Assembly (NCBI GenBank): GCA_000495505.1
Contig: CP006833.1
Coordinates: forward strand, 930,001 to 994,000
Direction: 5' to 3'
DNA length: 64,000 nt
Source of the DNA: Campylobacter fetus subsp. testudinum 03-427
GTDB lineage: Bacteria > Campylobacterota > Campylobacteria > Campylobacterales > Campylobacteraceae
Below the pieces are notes generated by a model. It worked only from the letters and a program-made list of their open reading frames with translations, was not told the origin of the DNA and made no database searches. A program made the position numbers and the translations under genes. Each line of letters begins with the position of its first letter. Positions within the stretch are counted from its first letter, which is position 1. Shown one piece after another: positions 1-8,007 of this stretch.

Positions 1-258
1 TAAATTATTTGCCGCTTTTAAAAGTGACGCCTTATCGTGTGAGTTTAGAGCAAAATTTACGAACTCGCAAAGTGATTTCGTATATGGCTGATCAAGATAT
101 GCTGGTTCGATTTTTTCTAAAATTTGAGCGTTTTTCTTTACTAAAATATCAAATTTAGTAGTATCGAAATCCTCTCTTTTGAGATTTCTTATCACTAATT
201 TAGCAAATTTTTCAAGCGCTCTTAGATATCTTACTCTTTTAAATTTATCATCATTCAT
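1..258 (-). CDS. Hypothetical protein, N-terminal part (runs off the left edge)
   Basis: The reading frame is open from an ATG at 258 to the window edge, giving the first 86 residues. It starts MNDDKFKRVRYLRALEKFAK and is mostly charged and helical, with no signal peptide or membrane segment. I do not recognise a family. A weak GGAAATATT ribosome-binding stretch precedes the ATG. The 169 bases between this start and the end of the next gene are AT-rich, and I see no other gene in them. Being cut by the window, its full length is unknown. Confidence 0.6.
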   Translation of the reverse strand, partial: MNDDKFKRVRYLRALEKFAKLVIRNLKREDFDTTKFDILVKKNAQILEKIEPAYLDQPYTKSLCEFVNFALNSHDKASLLKAANNL

Positions 259-427
259 AATATTTCCAAAAAGCTAAATTTATAAAAATTATATCAAAAC
301 AAAACTAAAATTATAGGTACATTCGATATTCTAAAGAAATATTTTAAATTCAAACATACCATAAATTTATCGATTTTTATCTAGTCTAGTCATAAAAGCA
401 GATAAAACTCAACTCTCATAAAACATA

Positions 428-1858
428 CTATAAACTCAAACAGATGTATTTTTGCTCTGTGTATTCGTCCATACCATATCTGCTTCCCTCGCGTCCAAGT
501 CCGCTAAACTTCACGCCACCAAAAGGAGCTACCTCGTTGCTGATGAGTCCAGTATTTACACCGACCATTCCGTACTCTAGACTTTCAGACACTTTCCATT
601 GTCTTTTAGGATCATTCGTAAAGATATAGCTAGCAAGCCCAAAGTCAGTATCGTTTGCCGCTTCTATCGCCTCCTCATCGCTTTTAAATTTAAAAACCGG
701 ACAAAGCGGTCCAAACGTCTCTTCACGCGCTACTAACATATCTTTAGTCGCGTCACTTAGCAAAGTTGGTTCGAAAAAAGTTCCTCCAAGCAAGCTTCTT
801 TTACCGCCACTTAAGCATTTAGCTCCTTTTTTTAAAGCGTCATTTATATGCTCTTCTACTTTTTTAAGAGCATTTTCATCGATAAGCGGTCCTTGATTTA
901 CCCCGTTTTCTAGACCGTTTCCTAGTTTTAAGCTTTTTATAGCGATATTTAATTTAGCGCAAAACTCGTCGTAAATACCGCTTTGAGCATATATTCTATT
1001 TGCGCAAACGCAAGTCTGACCGCTATTTCTAAATTTACTAGCCATTACTCCATCTACTGCTTTATCTAAGTCTGCATCGTCAAATACTATAAATGGAGCA
1101 TTTCCGCCTAGCTCAAGGCTAAGTTTTTTGATAGTTTTCGCACTTTTTTCATAAATTTTTATACCTACTTCGGTTGAGCCGGTGAAGCTTATCTTTCTTA
1201 TGATTTTTGAGTCTGCAAACGCCGTACTTATCATACCAGCGTCTCCGCTAATGATGACAAACAGATCTTTTGGTATGCCTGCAGCGTAAGCTAAACTTGC
1301 CAAAGCGTAAGCGCTAAGTGGTGTTTGACTAGCTGGTTTTACTATCATAGCGCACCCTGCTCCAAGTGCTGGAGCTGCTTTTCTAGTTATCATAGCAGCA
1401 GGAAAATTCCAAGGAGTTATCGCAGCGCAAACTCCTATGGGCTGTTTTATAACAAGAAGTTTTTCATCTTGTTTAACGCTTGTTAATATATCACCATCAT
1501 TTCTTAAAGTCTGAGCGGCAAACCATTTTATAAAGCTAGCCGCGTACGCTATCTCACCGCTAGCTTCGTTAAGACTTTTTCCTTGCTCTAAAGTCATAAG
1601 TCTGGCTAAATTTGCCCTATTTTGTATGACTAGTTCATACCATTTCATCAGTATATCGCTGCGAAAACTAGCTAAAGCTAAAGACCAGCTTTTAAAAGCT
1701 AAATTTGCGTTTTTGATGATATCTGCTAGGCTTGTTTCATCACTCTTTTTGACATAAGCTAGGATTTCTTTAGTAGCTGGATTTGTAACTTTTATGCTAT
1801 CATTGATAGCTGTAAAACTAATGTTTTCGTGATTTAAAAGGTACTTGACTTGCTCCAT
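428..1858 (-). CDS. gabD: NAD(P)-dependent aldehyde dehydrogenase, succinate-semialdehyde dehydrogenase type
   Basis: A 476-residue cytoplasmic enzyme of the aldehyde dehydrogenase superfamily, at the usual length. It oxidises an aldehyde to its acid with NAD(P)+. Visible motifs are the ITPWNFP loop with Asn151, VKPAS in the cofactor pocket, FTGST, the general base Glu249 in SLELGG, and catalytic Cys283 in NSGQTC. The overall pattern and the C-terminal APFGGVKFSGLGREG segment are those of the GabD/SSADH branch, so succinate semialdehyde is the likely substrate. That substrate is inferred: related enzymes act on glutarate semialdehyde or lactaldehyde. It stands alone, with no gab transaminase nearby. 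AGGAG lies just upstream of the ATG. Confidence 0.85.
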   Translation of the reverse strand: MEQVKYLLNHENISFTAINDSIKVTNPATKEILAYVKKSDETSLADIIKNANLAFKSWSLALASFRSDILMKWYELVIQNRANLARLMTLEQGKSLNEASGEIAYAASFIKWFAAQTLRNDGDILTSVKQDEKLLVIKQPIGVCAAITPWNFPAAMITRKAAPALGAGCAMIVKPASQTPLSAYALASLAYAAGIPKDLFVIISGDAGMISTAFADSKIIRKISFTGSTEVGIKIYEKSAKTIKKLSLELGGNAPFIVFDDADLDKAVDGVMASKFRNSGQTCVCANRIYAQSGIYDEFCAKLNIAIKSLKLGNGLENGVNQGPLIDENALKKVEEHINDALKKGAKCLSGGKRSLLGGTFFEPTLLSDATKDMLVAREETFGPLCPVFKFKSDEEAIEAANDTDFGLASYIFTNDPKRQWKVSESLEYGMVGVNTGLISNEVAPFGGVKFSGLGREGSRYGMDEYTEQKYICLSL

Positions 1859-2003
1859 TTTATCTCCTTAAATTTAAAAAGATTCTAACAAAACAAGTCT
1901 GATACACGCATAAATTTAAAAATCAATTTTTTAAATTCAATTTCCAAATTCCCATATCAAATTTGATTACTTAAATTTATCTAATTAAATTTACCTATTA
2001 AAT

Positions 2004-3335
2004 TTACTTGCCAAGATATTTCATCAGATCGGCTTTAGCATCACCGCTTATCAGCCCTATATTGAATTTATCTACCAAGAAATTCAGTATCTCTTCATTT
2101 ATAAATTCTGGCAATGTTGGGCCAATATGGATATTTTTTACTCCAAGATATAAAAGCGCAAGAAGTATAATGATGGCTTTTTGCTCCATCCACATAAGCA
2201 CGATAGAGATCGGTAAATCGTTTATAGCTATGCTAGTTGCTTCGCTTAATGCAGTGGCGATTTTAACCGCTCCGTTGCTATCGTTACACTGACCAAGATC
2301 TAAGTAGCGCGGTATTTTCGTACCTTCTATATATCCAAAATCAACGTCGTTAAATCTAAATTTACCACAGCTCGAAGTTAGTATCACGCAATCTTTTGGT
2401 AAAGAAAGTGCTAATTCTCTATAATAGTTCCTACTACTTCCAGGTGCGTCACATCCTGCGATCACGAAAAATCTTCTTATTTTACCGCAATTAAGTGCTT
2501 CTAAAATATCTCCAGCCATAGGTAAAACCGCTTTATAGTGATGTCCTGTTACTATGAACTCATCGCTATCAAATCCGCTTATTTCAGGCAGACTTAAAGC
2601 TTTTTGTATAAGCGGACTAAAGTCGTCGCCATTTATGTGCGTTACACCATTTGTTCCAGCTATATCATAGCCAAATAGTCTATCTGCGTACTCGCAGTTT
2701 TTACGAAGCGGTACGATACAATTAGTAGTCATCAAAATAGCACCTTTAAACTCGTTAAAAAGTTTAGTTTGATCAAACCACGCTTTACCTAAATTTCCTT
2801 TTAAATGGCTAAATTTATTTAGCTCAGGATAAGCGTGAGCAGGAAGCATTTCTGAGTGAGTATAGATATTTATACCCTTACCATCAGTTTGTTCAAGCAG
2901 CGCTTTTAAAGCGTGAAGATTGTGTCCGCTTACTAAGATAGCCTTGCCGTGTGCTCTGTTTTGCGTAACTTTTACTGGAGTTGGCACACCAAATTTAGCA
3001 GTATGAGCGCCACTTAAAGCGTCCATAACTTCTACTCCAGCTTTTCCTACTTCTAAAAGCTGGGCTATATGCTCATCAAAGTTGAAGTTCATATTTGTAA
3101 GTGTAAAATACAGCGTTTTAGAGATGATATCATCGACTTTTTTCGTATCTGCGCCAAGCTCATTTGCGTGGTGGCGATACGCACTCATACCTTTTAAACC
3201 AAATATCATCATATCTTGAAGTCTAGCTAACGTGCTATCTTTACCGCAAGTTCCGCTCTCTTGACCATTACTTCCACAACCTCCAGGAGCGCTCATTTGA
3301 CACTGATGACAAAACATTTCTAGTTCTTTGCTCAT
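2004..3335 (-). CDS. hcp: Hybrid cluster protein (hydroxylamine reductase family)
   Basis: A 443-residue protein of the Hcp/prismane family, which in other bacteria acts in nitrosative stress (NO or hydroxylamine reduction, protein S-nitrosylation). The N-terminus has Cys9, Cys12, Cys20 and Cys30 in CHQC, GGCG and GTCG, which should hold the cubane cluster. Downstream pieces such as SGHNLHALK, TTNCIVP, VTGHH, AGCDAPG and LTSSCGKFRF supply ligands to the hybrid Fe-S-O cluster. It is about 100 residues shorter than E. coli or Desulfovibrio Hcp, fitting the short class that lacks part of the N-terminal helical domain. No hcr-type reductase gene adjoins it, so the electron donor is unknown. An FNR/CRP-like box lies upstream. 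Confidence 0.9.
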   Translation of the reverse strand: MSKELEMFCHQCQMSAPGGCGSNGQESGTCGKDSTLARLQDMMIFGLKGMSAYRHHANELGADTKKVDDIISKTLYFTLTNMNFNFDEHIAQLLEVGKAGVEVMDALSGAHTAKFGVPTPVKVTQNRAHGKAILVSGHNLHALKALLEQTDGKGINIYTHSEMLPAHAYPELNKFSHLKGNLGKAWFDQTKLFNEFKGAILMTTNCIVPLRKNCEYADRLFGYDIAGTNGVTHINGDDFSPLIQKALSLPEISGFDSDEFIVTGHHYKAVLPMAGDILEALNCGKIRRFFVIAGCDAPGSSRNYYRELALSLPKDCVILTSSCGKFRFNDVDFGYIEGTKIPRYLDLGQCNDSNGAVKIATALSEATSIAINDLPISIVLMWMEQKAIIILLALLYLGVKNIHIGPTLPEFINEEILNFLVDKFNIGLISGDAKADLMKYLGK

Positions 3336-3370
3336 TTTATTCCTTTTAAATTTAGATTACTAGCTTGGAA

Positions 3371-3389
3371 ATTGTAGAAAAATTTAATA
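3371..3389 (-). promoter_or_regulatory. Possible -10 elements for hcp
   Basis: Two candidate -10 hexamers lie in the hcp leader. TACAAT at 3376-3371 would put the transcription start near 3364, about 41 bases from the centre of the upstream FNR/CRP-like box, which is class II activator spacing. TATTAA at 3389-3384 lies 17 bases after a TTGACA that forms part of that same box, which would instead mean repression. Sequence alone cannot decide between them. Confidence 0.35.
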
Positions 3390-3398
3390 CTATTTCTG

Positions 3399-3412
3399 TT
3401 GATATTTGTCAA
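3399..3412 (-). promoter_or_regulatory. FNR/CRP-family operator upstream of hcp
   Basis: TTGAT-ATTT-GTCAA matches the FNR consensus TTGAT-N4-ATCAA at nine of ten half-site positions. It lies 64-77 bases upstream of the hcp ATG. FNR/CRP-family regulators commonly control hcp genes in response to low oxygen or NO. Which Campylobacter regulator would bind is inference; the C. jejuni NssR site that I know is a related but different word. Confidence 0.5.
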
Positions 3413-3526
3413 TATAAATAATATACTATATAGATATTATAAATAGATACTATATTAATAAATAAATAATTTAATAGCGGTATAATAAGATTTATGATAA
3501 AATATATACAATTTATACTTATATGC

Positions 3527-3555
3527 TTGACATTACTAAAATTTTTTGATAGAAT
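3527..3555 (+). promoter_or_regulatory. Sigma70 promoter for the metY operon
   Basis: TTGACA (3527-3532), a 17-base spacer and TAGAAT (3550-3555) form a near-consensus promoter ending 35 bases before the metY ATG. A full -35 box is unusual for Campylobacter, where many promoters rely on the -10 alone, so this one is probably strong and may need repression. The AT-rich stretch just upstream carries two ATAGATA words that could belong to an operator; I cannot show that. Confidence 0.6.
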
Positions 3556-3590
3556 TAAAATATCAAATTAAAATTTAAAAGGATTTTTGT

Positions 3591-4862
3591 ATGCAAAAAG
3601 AAACCCTAGCAACACACTTTGGCTATAACTCAAAAGATGGGCACGGCACAATGGCTGTGCCGATTTATCAGAGTACGGCGTATGATTTTGGTAGTTGTGA
3701 AACTGCGGCAAATAGATTTGCTTTAAAAGAGCTTGGTCAAATTTACTCTCGTTTAACAAACCCTACATTAGATGTATTTGAAGCTAGAATAGCAGCTTTA
3801 GAAGGCGCAAAAGCCGCTATAAGCACTTCTAGCGGTCAAGCAGCGATATTTTACTCTATAGCTAACCTCGCAGAAGCCGGAGATAATATCATAGTAGCAC
3901 AAAAAATTTACGGAGGAGCCACAACTCTTTTAACTCATACTATAAAAAGATTTGGTATAAAAGCAAAGATATTTGATTCAGATAGTGCTGATGATTTAGA
4001 GGCTCTTATAGATGATAAAACAAAAGCAATATTTTTTGAAACTCTTTCAAATCCTCAAATTGCCATCTCAAACGTAGAGAAAATAGTACAAATAGCAAAT
4101 CGCCACAACATAGTAACAGTAGCTGATAATACGGTTGCAACGCCTATCTTGTTTAATCCGTTAAAAAAAGGTGTTGATGTAGTAGTTCATAGTGCTAGTA
4201 AGTACATAAGCGGTCAAGGTTTAAGCGTAGCTGGGGCAATAGCAAGCAGAGATGGATTAAACGATAAACTAGTGAGTAATCCAAGATATGCTCATTTCAA
4301 TACTCCTGATGAGAGTTATCATGGGCTTGTTTATTCGAATTTGGCTGGAATGTTTGATCTATTTACATTAAGAATAAGATTAAGCCTATTAAGAGATATC
4401 GGAGCTACTCTTTCGGCATTTAACGCATTCCAACTTATACAAGGTTTAGAAACTCTTAGCATAAGGATAAAAGAACATTCAAAAAATGCACTTAAAGTAG
4501 CTGAGTTTTTAGAAAAACATCCAAAAGTAAAAAGTGTAAATTACCCAGGGCTTGCTAGCTCGAAGTTAAACTCGTACGTAAAAGCAAATTTTACAGACGG
4601 TCTTGCTAGCGGACTACTTAGTTTTGACGTAGGAGACGCAAAAACTGCTGCGAAAATACTAAACAACGTAAAAATATTTAGCGTAGTTGTAAATATAGGT
4701 GATAGCAAATCAATAATCACTCATCCTGCCAGCACTACTCATCAGCAACTAAGCAAAAAAGAGCTTGAAGATGCTGGAGTAAGCGAAGGACTTATCAGAC
4801 TTAGCATAGGTCTTGAAAATGCCGATGATCTGATCAATGATTTAAAAGAGGCGATGCAATGA
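3591..4862 (+). CDS. metY: O-acetylhomoserine sulfhydrylase (aminocarboxypropyltransferase)
   Basis: A 423-residue PLP enzyme of the Cys/Met metabolism family. MetY makes homocysteine from O-acetylhomoserine and sulfide, bypassing cystathionine. Visible are YSRLTNPT (phosphate cup), SGQAA, the aspartate in VTVADNT that binds the pyridine nitrogen, and Lys204 in HSASKYISG forming the Schiff base. The 420-430 residue length and C-terminal THQQL favour MetY over the shorter MetB/MetZ types. AAAAGGA lies before the ATG. Its stop overlaps the Rrf2 regulator start by four bases (ATGA), and cysK follows, so the three genes form a sulfur-assimilation operon. Confidence 0.92.
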   Translation: MQKETLATHFGYNSKDGHGTMAVPIYQSTAYDFGSCETAANRFALKELGQIYSRLTNPTLDVFEARIAALEGAKAAISTSSGQAAIFYSIANLAEAGDNIIVAQKIYGGATTLLTHTIKRFGIKAKIFDSDSADDLEALIDDKTKAIFFETLSNPQIAISNVEKIVQIANRHNIVTVADNTVATPILFNPLKKGVDVVVHSASKYISGQGLSVAGAIASRDGLNDKLVSNPRYAHFNTPDESYHGLVYSNLAGMFDLFTLRIRLSLLRDIGATLSAFNAFQLIQGLETLSIRIKEHSKNALKVAEFLEKHPKVKSVNYPGLASSKLNSYVKANFTDGLASGLLSFDVGDAKTAAKILNNVKIFSVVVNIGDSKSIITHPASTTHQQLSKKELEDAGVSEGLIRLSIGLENADDLINDLKEAMQ

Positions 4863-5272
4863 GCTTACTAAGTACTAAAGGCGTATATGGACTAATGTCA
4901 ATGTTTGAAATATCAAAAGGAGACCAGAAAAATCCGGTCTCTCTTAAAGATATATCTCAAAATATAGGAGTTTCGAAAAACTACCTAGAACAAGTTTTAA
5001 ACACTCTTAGAAATGCCGGTTTTGTAAGCAGTATAAAAGGGCTTAAGGGTGGTTACTTTTTAAATAAAACTTTAGATGAGATAACTTTTTATGATATTTT
5101 TTATGCTTTAGAAAATGATTTTGGACTAACTTCTTTGAATGTAGAACATAGTTCATACAATCTATTTTTTAAAGAGTACAATGAAAAACTCACAGAACTT
5201 TTTTCAAAACCGCTAAGTAGCTTTAAAGAGTATCAAAGTCAAGCTAAAAAATATTTAAACTATGTGATTTAA
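4859..5272 (+). CDS. Rrf2-family transcriptional regulator, cysteine-free (CymR-like)
   Basis: A 137-residue Rrf2 protein: an N-terminal winged helix (residues 1-60) with the typical recognition segment VSKNYLEQVLNTLRNAGFV, then the wing GLKGGYFLNK, then a dimerisation helix. It has no cysteine at all, so it cannot bind the Fe-S cluster used by IscR, NsrR or RsrR. That resembles CymR of Gram-positive bacteria, a cysteine-metabolism repressor that works in complex with CysK. Its position between metY and cysK supports the same role here. A CymR-like mechanism is inference; the fold assignment is secure. Confidence 0.85.
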   Translation: MSLLSTKGVYGLMSMFEISKGDQKNPVSLKDISQNIGVSKNYLEQVLNTLRNAGFVSSIKGLKGGYFLNKTLDEITFYDIFYALENDFGLTSLNVEHSSYNLFFKEYNEKLTELFSKPLSSFKEYQSQAKKYLNYVI

Positions 5273-5282
5273 GGAGAAATTA

Positions 5283-6197
5283 ATGAAAATTGCAAACAAT
5301 GTAACTGAGCTTATTGGCAATACTCCGTTAGTTAGAATAAATAAATTTGGAAATGATGCAACTATTTTAGCAAAATGTGAGTTTTTAAATCCAAGCCATT
5401 CAGTAAAAGATAGAATAGCTCTTAATATGATAAGAGTAGGTATGAGCGAAGGAAAGATAAACAAAAATAGCGTTATCATCGAACCTACTAGTGGAAATAC
5501 AGGTGTTGGTCTAGCTATGGTCTGCGCTCAATTAGGGCTCAAAATGATACTAACCATGCCAAGCTCAATGAGTTTAGAGCGTCAAAAACTACTAAAAGCA
5601 TTTGGTGCGCATCTTGTATTAACAGATCCTAAATACGGTATGCAAGAAGCTGTCAATGAAGCTATAAAAATAGCCAATGAAACTGAAAATAGTTTTATCC
5701 CAAGTCAATTTGACAATCCGGCAAATCCAGCTATGCACAAAAACACAACCGCGATCGAAATACTAAACGATACTGGTGGCAAGGTGGATATACTTGTAGC
5801 TGGATTTGGTACAGGCGGTACGATAAGCGGTATAGCAGAGGTGTTAAGAGCTAAAAATCCTAATGTAAAGATCATAGCAGTCGAGCCTGAGAAATCACCT
5901 CTTTTAAGTAAAGGAGAAGCAGGACCTCACGCTATACAAGGTATAGGTGCGAATTTTATCCCAAAAAATTTAAACAAAGACGTTGTTGATGAGTTTTTTA
6001 CTGTATCAAATGAAGATGCCATAGCTACAGCAAAAGCATTAGCTCAAAGTGAAGGTCTTTTAGTCGGAATTTCTAGCGGTGCAAATATATACGCTGCAAA
6101 AGAAGTGGCAAAAAGAGCTGAAAACCACGGTAAAACGATAGTAACTATACTTTGCGATACTGGAGAGAGATATCTATCAACTACATTGTATGATTAA
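5283..6197 (+). CDS. cysK: Cysteine synthase (O-acetylserine sulfhydrylase)
   Basis: A 304-residue fold-type II PLP enzyme that makes cysteine from O-acetylserine and sulfide. Lys42 in HSVKDR is the Schiff-base lysine; PTSGNTG binds the substrate carboxylate and GFGTGGT the PLP phosphate. Length and motifs fit CysK/CysM equally well; the many epsilonproteobacterial enzymes of this type are labelled cysK or cysM without consistency. AAGGAGAAATT precedes the ATG, ten bases after the Rrf2 stop, so it is the third gene of the metY operon. Its 3' end overlaps the convergent acpS by four bases. Confidence 0.92.
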   Translation: MKIANNVTELIGNTPLVRINKFGNDATILAKCEFLNPSHSVKDRIALNMIRVGMSEGKINKNSVIIEPTSGNTGVGLAMVCAQLGLKMILTMPSSMSLERQKLLKAFGAHLVLTDPKYGMQEAVNEAIKIANETENSFIPSQFDNPANPAMHKNTTAIEILNDTGGKVDILVAGFGTGGTISGIAEVLRAKNPNVKIIAVEPEKSPLLSKGEAGPHAIQGIGANFIPKNLNKDVVDEFFTVSNEDAIATAKALAQSEGLLVGISSGANIYAAKEVAKRAENHGKTIVTILCDTGERYLSTTLYD

Positions 6198-6541
6198 TTT
6201 TCTACTATCACGGCTGCGATGGCAAATCCGCCATCGTGCGTGATACTTAAACTTGTATTTTTTATATTAAACTTTTTTACTATATTTTCGTTAAACTTCA
6301 ATTTCGGTGCGCCTTTTTTATCTTTATAAATTTCAACATCTAAAAAGCTAAGCTCAGCACCAATCCCACAACCTAAAGCTTTACTAGCAGCCTCTTTAGC
6401 TGCCCAAATACCGGCTAAGTTTGCATCATTTTTAACTAAAGAAACTTCACTAGGTAGCAAAAATTTATCTATAAATTTACTTTCAAATTTAGATTTAACA
6501 GATGTTATTCTGTCTATTTTGACTATATCTATACCTATCAT
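6194..6541 (-). CDS. acpS: Holo-[acyl-carrier-protein] synthase
   Basis: A 115-residue phosphopantetheinyl transferase that moves 4'-phosphopantetheine from CoA to the ACP serine, activating fatty-acid synthesis. The start [12 protein letters not shown] carries the magnesium-binding aspartate, and [11 protein letters not shown] carries the glutamate and lysine of the active site; SITHDGGFA ends the fold. Length is normal for the small AcpS type. Its start overlaps the fliL stop by four bases (ATGA), a fliL-acpS pairing I recall from C. jejuni. Confidence 0.93.
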   Translation of the reverse strand: MIGIDIVKIDRITSVKSKFESKFIDKFLLPSEVSLVKNDANLAGIWAAKEAASKALGCGIGAELSFLDVEIYKDKKGAPKLKFNENIVKKFNIKNTSLSITHDGGFAIAAVIVEN

Positions 6542-7065
6542 TGTACGATAAAATCAGTAAAATATACATTTTTTATATATCCGTCTCTTAGTATCTCATT
6601 TATCTTAGTTACTAACTCATCTTTCAAACGCTCTTTACCTTTTGAAGTACTAACGTCTTCATAAGTTTTTGAAGATAAAGTTCTTATGATAATATCTCTG
6701 ATAAGTGGCTTTTTCTTATCTATTTCAGGACTTAAAGTCTGTTCGCTAAGCTCTAAATTTAGAGTAGTTTTTAGGAATCTAGAACCACTTTCACTAAGTA
6801 AATTTACCAAAAACTGATCCATAGGATACATCGGACCCACATTAAAGAAGTCGTTTGAGCGCTGTTTTGGACTCGGAGCTGCTTGCTGTTGAGCACTATT
6901 TGGAGCTTGATTTGCTTCCATTTTTTGCTCAGAACTACCACCCACCAACATAAATGCCACCAAAGCACCGATAATAAGTAAAAATACAAGAATTCCAACG
7001 ATAGCTATAAGAACTATCGGACTCTTTTTACTTCCACCCTCTGTTGTTTTAGCTTCATCTGCCAT
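6538..7065 (-). CDS. fliL: Flagellar basal-body-associated protein FliL
   Basis: A 175-residue single-pass inner-membrane protein. A short cytoplasmic tail rich in Lys/Ser is followed by a membrane helix at about residues 19-42 ([20 protein letters not shown]), a Gln/Ala/Pro linker and a periplasmic FliL domain ([20 protein letters not shown], then [13 protein letters not shown]). FliL surrounds the flagellar stator and affects motor torque. Here it is away from other flagellar genes, paired with acpS as in other Campylobacter. AAGGAAAATT precedes the ATG. Confidence 0.92.
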   Translation of the reverse strand: MADEAKTTEGGSKKSPIVLIAIVGILVFLLIIGALVAFMLVGGSSEQKMEANQAPNSAQQQAAPSPKQRSNDFFNVGPMYPMDQFLVNLLSESGSRFLKTTLNLELSEQTLSPEIDKKKPLIRDIIIRTLSSKTYEDVSTSKGKERLKDELVTKINEILRDGYIKNVYFTDFIVQ

Positions 7066-7140
7066 AATTTTCCTTTTTTTAGTTTTTTTTTAATACTTAA
7101 TTATAAATAATTTTTAATAAAATTAAAATTATTTTACACT

Positions 7141-8007
7141 CTATTTTACAATATTAGTTAAAGTTCCGATACCTTCTATATAGCACTCAACTATATCTTG
7201 AGTCTTTAGGTATTTTGGTGGAGTAAATCCCATACCTACACCACTTGGAGTGCCTAAAGATATGATGCTGCCGGCTTTTATCGTCATTCCTTTGCTAAGA
7301 TCACTTAGAACATAGTTTATATCAAATATCATTTTACTTGTATTTGAACTTTGACGAAGTTCTGCGTTTATACGTGATTCTATTTTTAAATTTAAAACAT
7401 CTAAATCAGTCACTATCCAAGGACCCATAAGAGTTGCTCCATCAAGACTCTTACCATAATACCACTGTTTATGCTTGTTTTGTATATCTCTTGAGCTGAT
7501 ATCATTTAAAATAGTATAACCAAATATATATTTATGCACTTCATTCGGGCTTATGTTTTTAGCATCTTTACCGACTATGGCTGCTAGTTCAACTTCATAA
7601 TCAAGAGTATCTGTTATATCGCTATGAGACTCTATAAAACCGCCATCTCCTACTATCTCATTTGCTCTTTTGGAAAAATAAACCGGATACTCCCTTTTGC
7701 CGTCAAACTCAATTTTTTTAAATTTGTACGACTCTACAGCATGCTCCATAAAATTTATACCAAGACATATTATATCTTGTAAAGGAGAGATTATAGGAGG
7801 CTTTTTTACTATATCTTCGTATTTTAAGCCGCCTGTTTCATTGCTTAAACTCTCTAATCTCGCTTTTTCATCACTATTTAAAGTGAGTATGAGTTCATTC
7901 ATATCTTTTTTATATATATTTGCTTTTGATACATCTATCACGCTGCCATCGGCGCCAATTACTGCTAAGGTATTTTTACCGTTTAAATCATAAGTTAAAA
8001 GCTTCAT
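7141..8007 (-). CDS. Fumarylacetoacetate hydrolase (FAH) family protein
   Basis: A 288-residue FAH-fold protein. The N-terminal 75 residues form the small domain; the metal-binding core follows, with YFSKRANEIVG, the acidic DYEVELAAIVG, GYTILNDISSRD, SLDGATLMGPW and SLGTPSGVGMGF. The family covers acylpyruvases, oxaloacetate decarboxylases and aromatic-degradation hydratases, so the substrate cannot be set from sequence. With no aromatic catabolism genes nearby, an acylpyruvate hydrolase or oxaloacetate decarboxylase role is more likely. The start overlaps the argD stop by four bases, so the two are co-transcribed. Confidence 0.85.
   Translation of the reverse strand: MKLLTYDLNGKNTLAVIGADGSVIDVSKANIYKKDMNELILTLNSDEKARLESLSNETGGLKYEDIVKKPPIISPLQDIICLGINFMEHAVESYKFKKIEFDGKREYPVYFSKRANEIVGDGGFIESHSDITDTLDYEVELAAIVGKDAKNISPNEVHKYIFGYTILNDISSRDIQNKHKQWYYGKSLDGATLMGPWIVTDLDVLNLKIESRINAELRQSSNTSKMIFDINYVLSDLSKGMTIKAGSIISLGTPSGVGMGFTPPKYLKTQDIVECYIEGIGTLTNIVK

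Noticed and set aside
1956..1967. Perfect 12-base palindrome ATCAAATTTGAT after hcp
   Set aside because: It is short, has no T run and consists of words common in this genome, so I do not call it an operator or terminator.
3421..3470. Repeated ATAGATA words upstream of the metY promoter as an Rrf2 operator
   Set aside because: Two short AT-only words in an AT-rich gap are weak evidence; there is no dyad symmetry.
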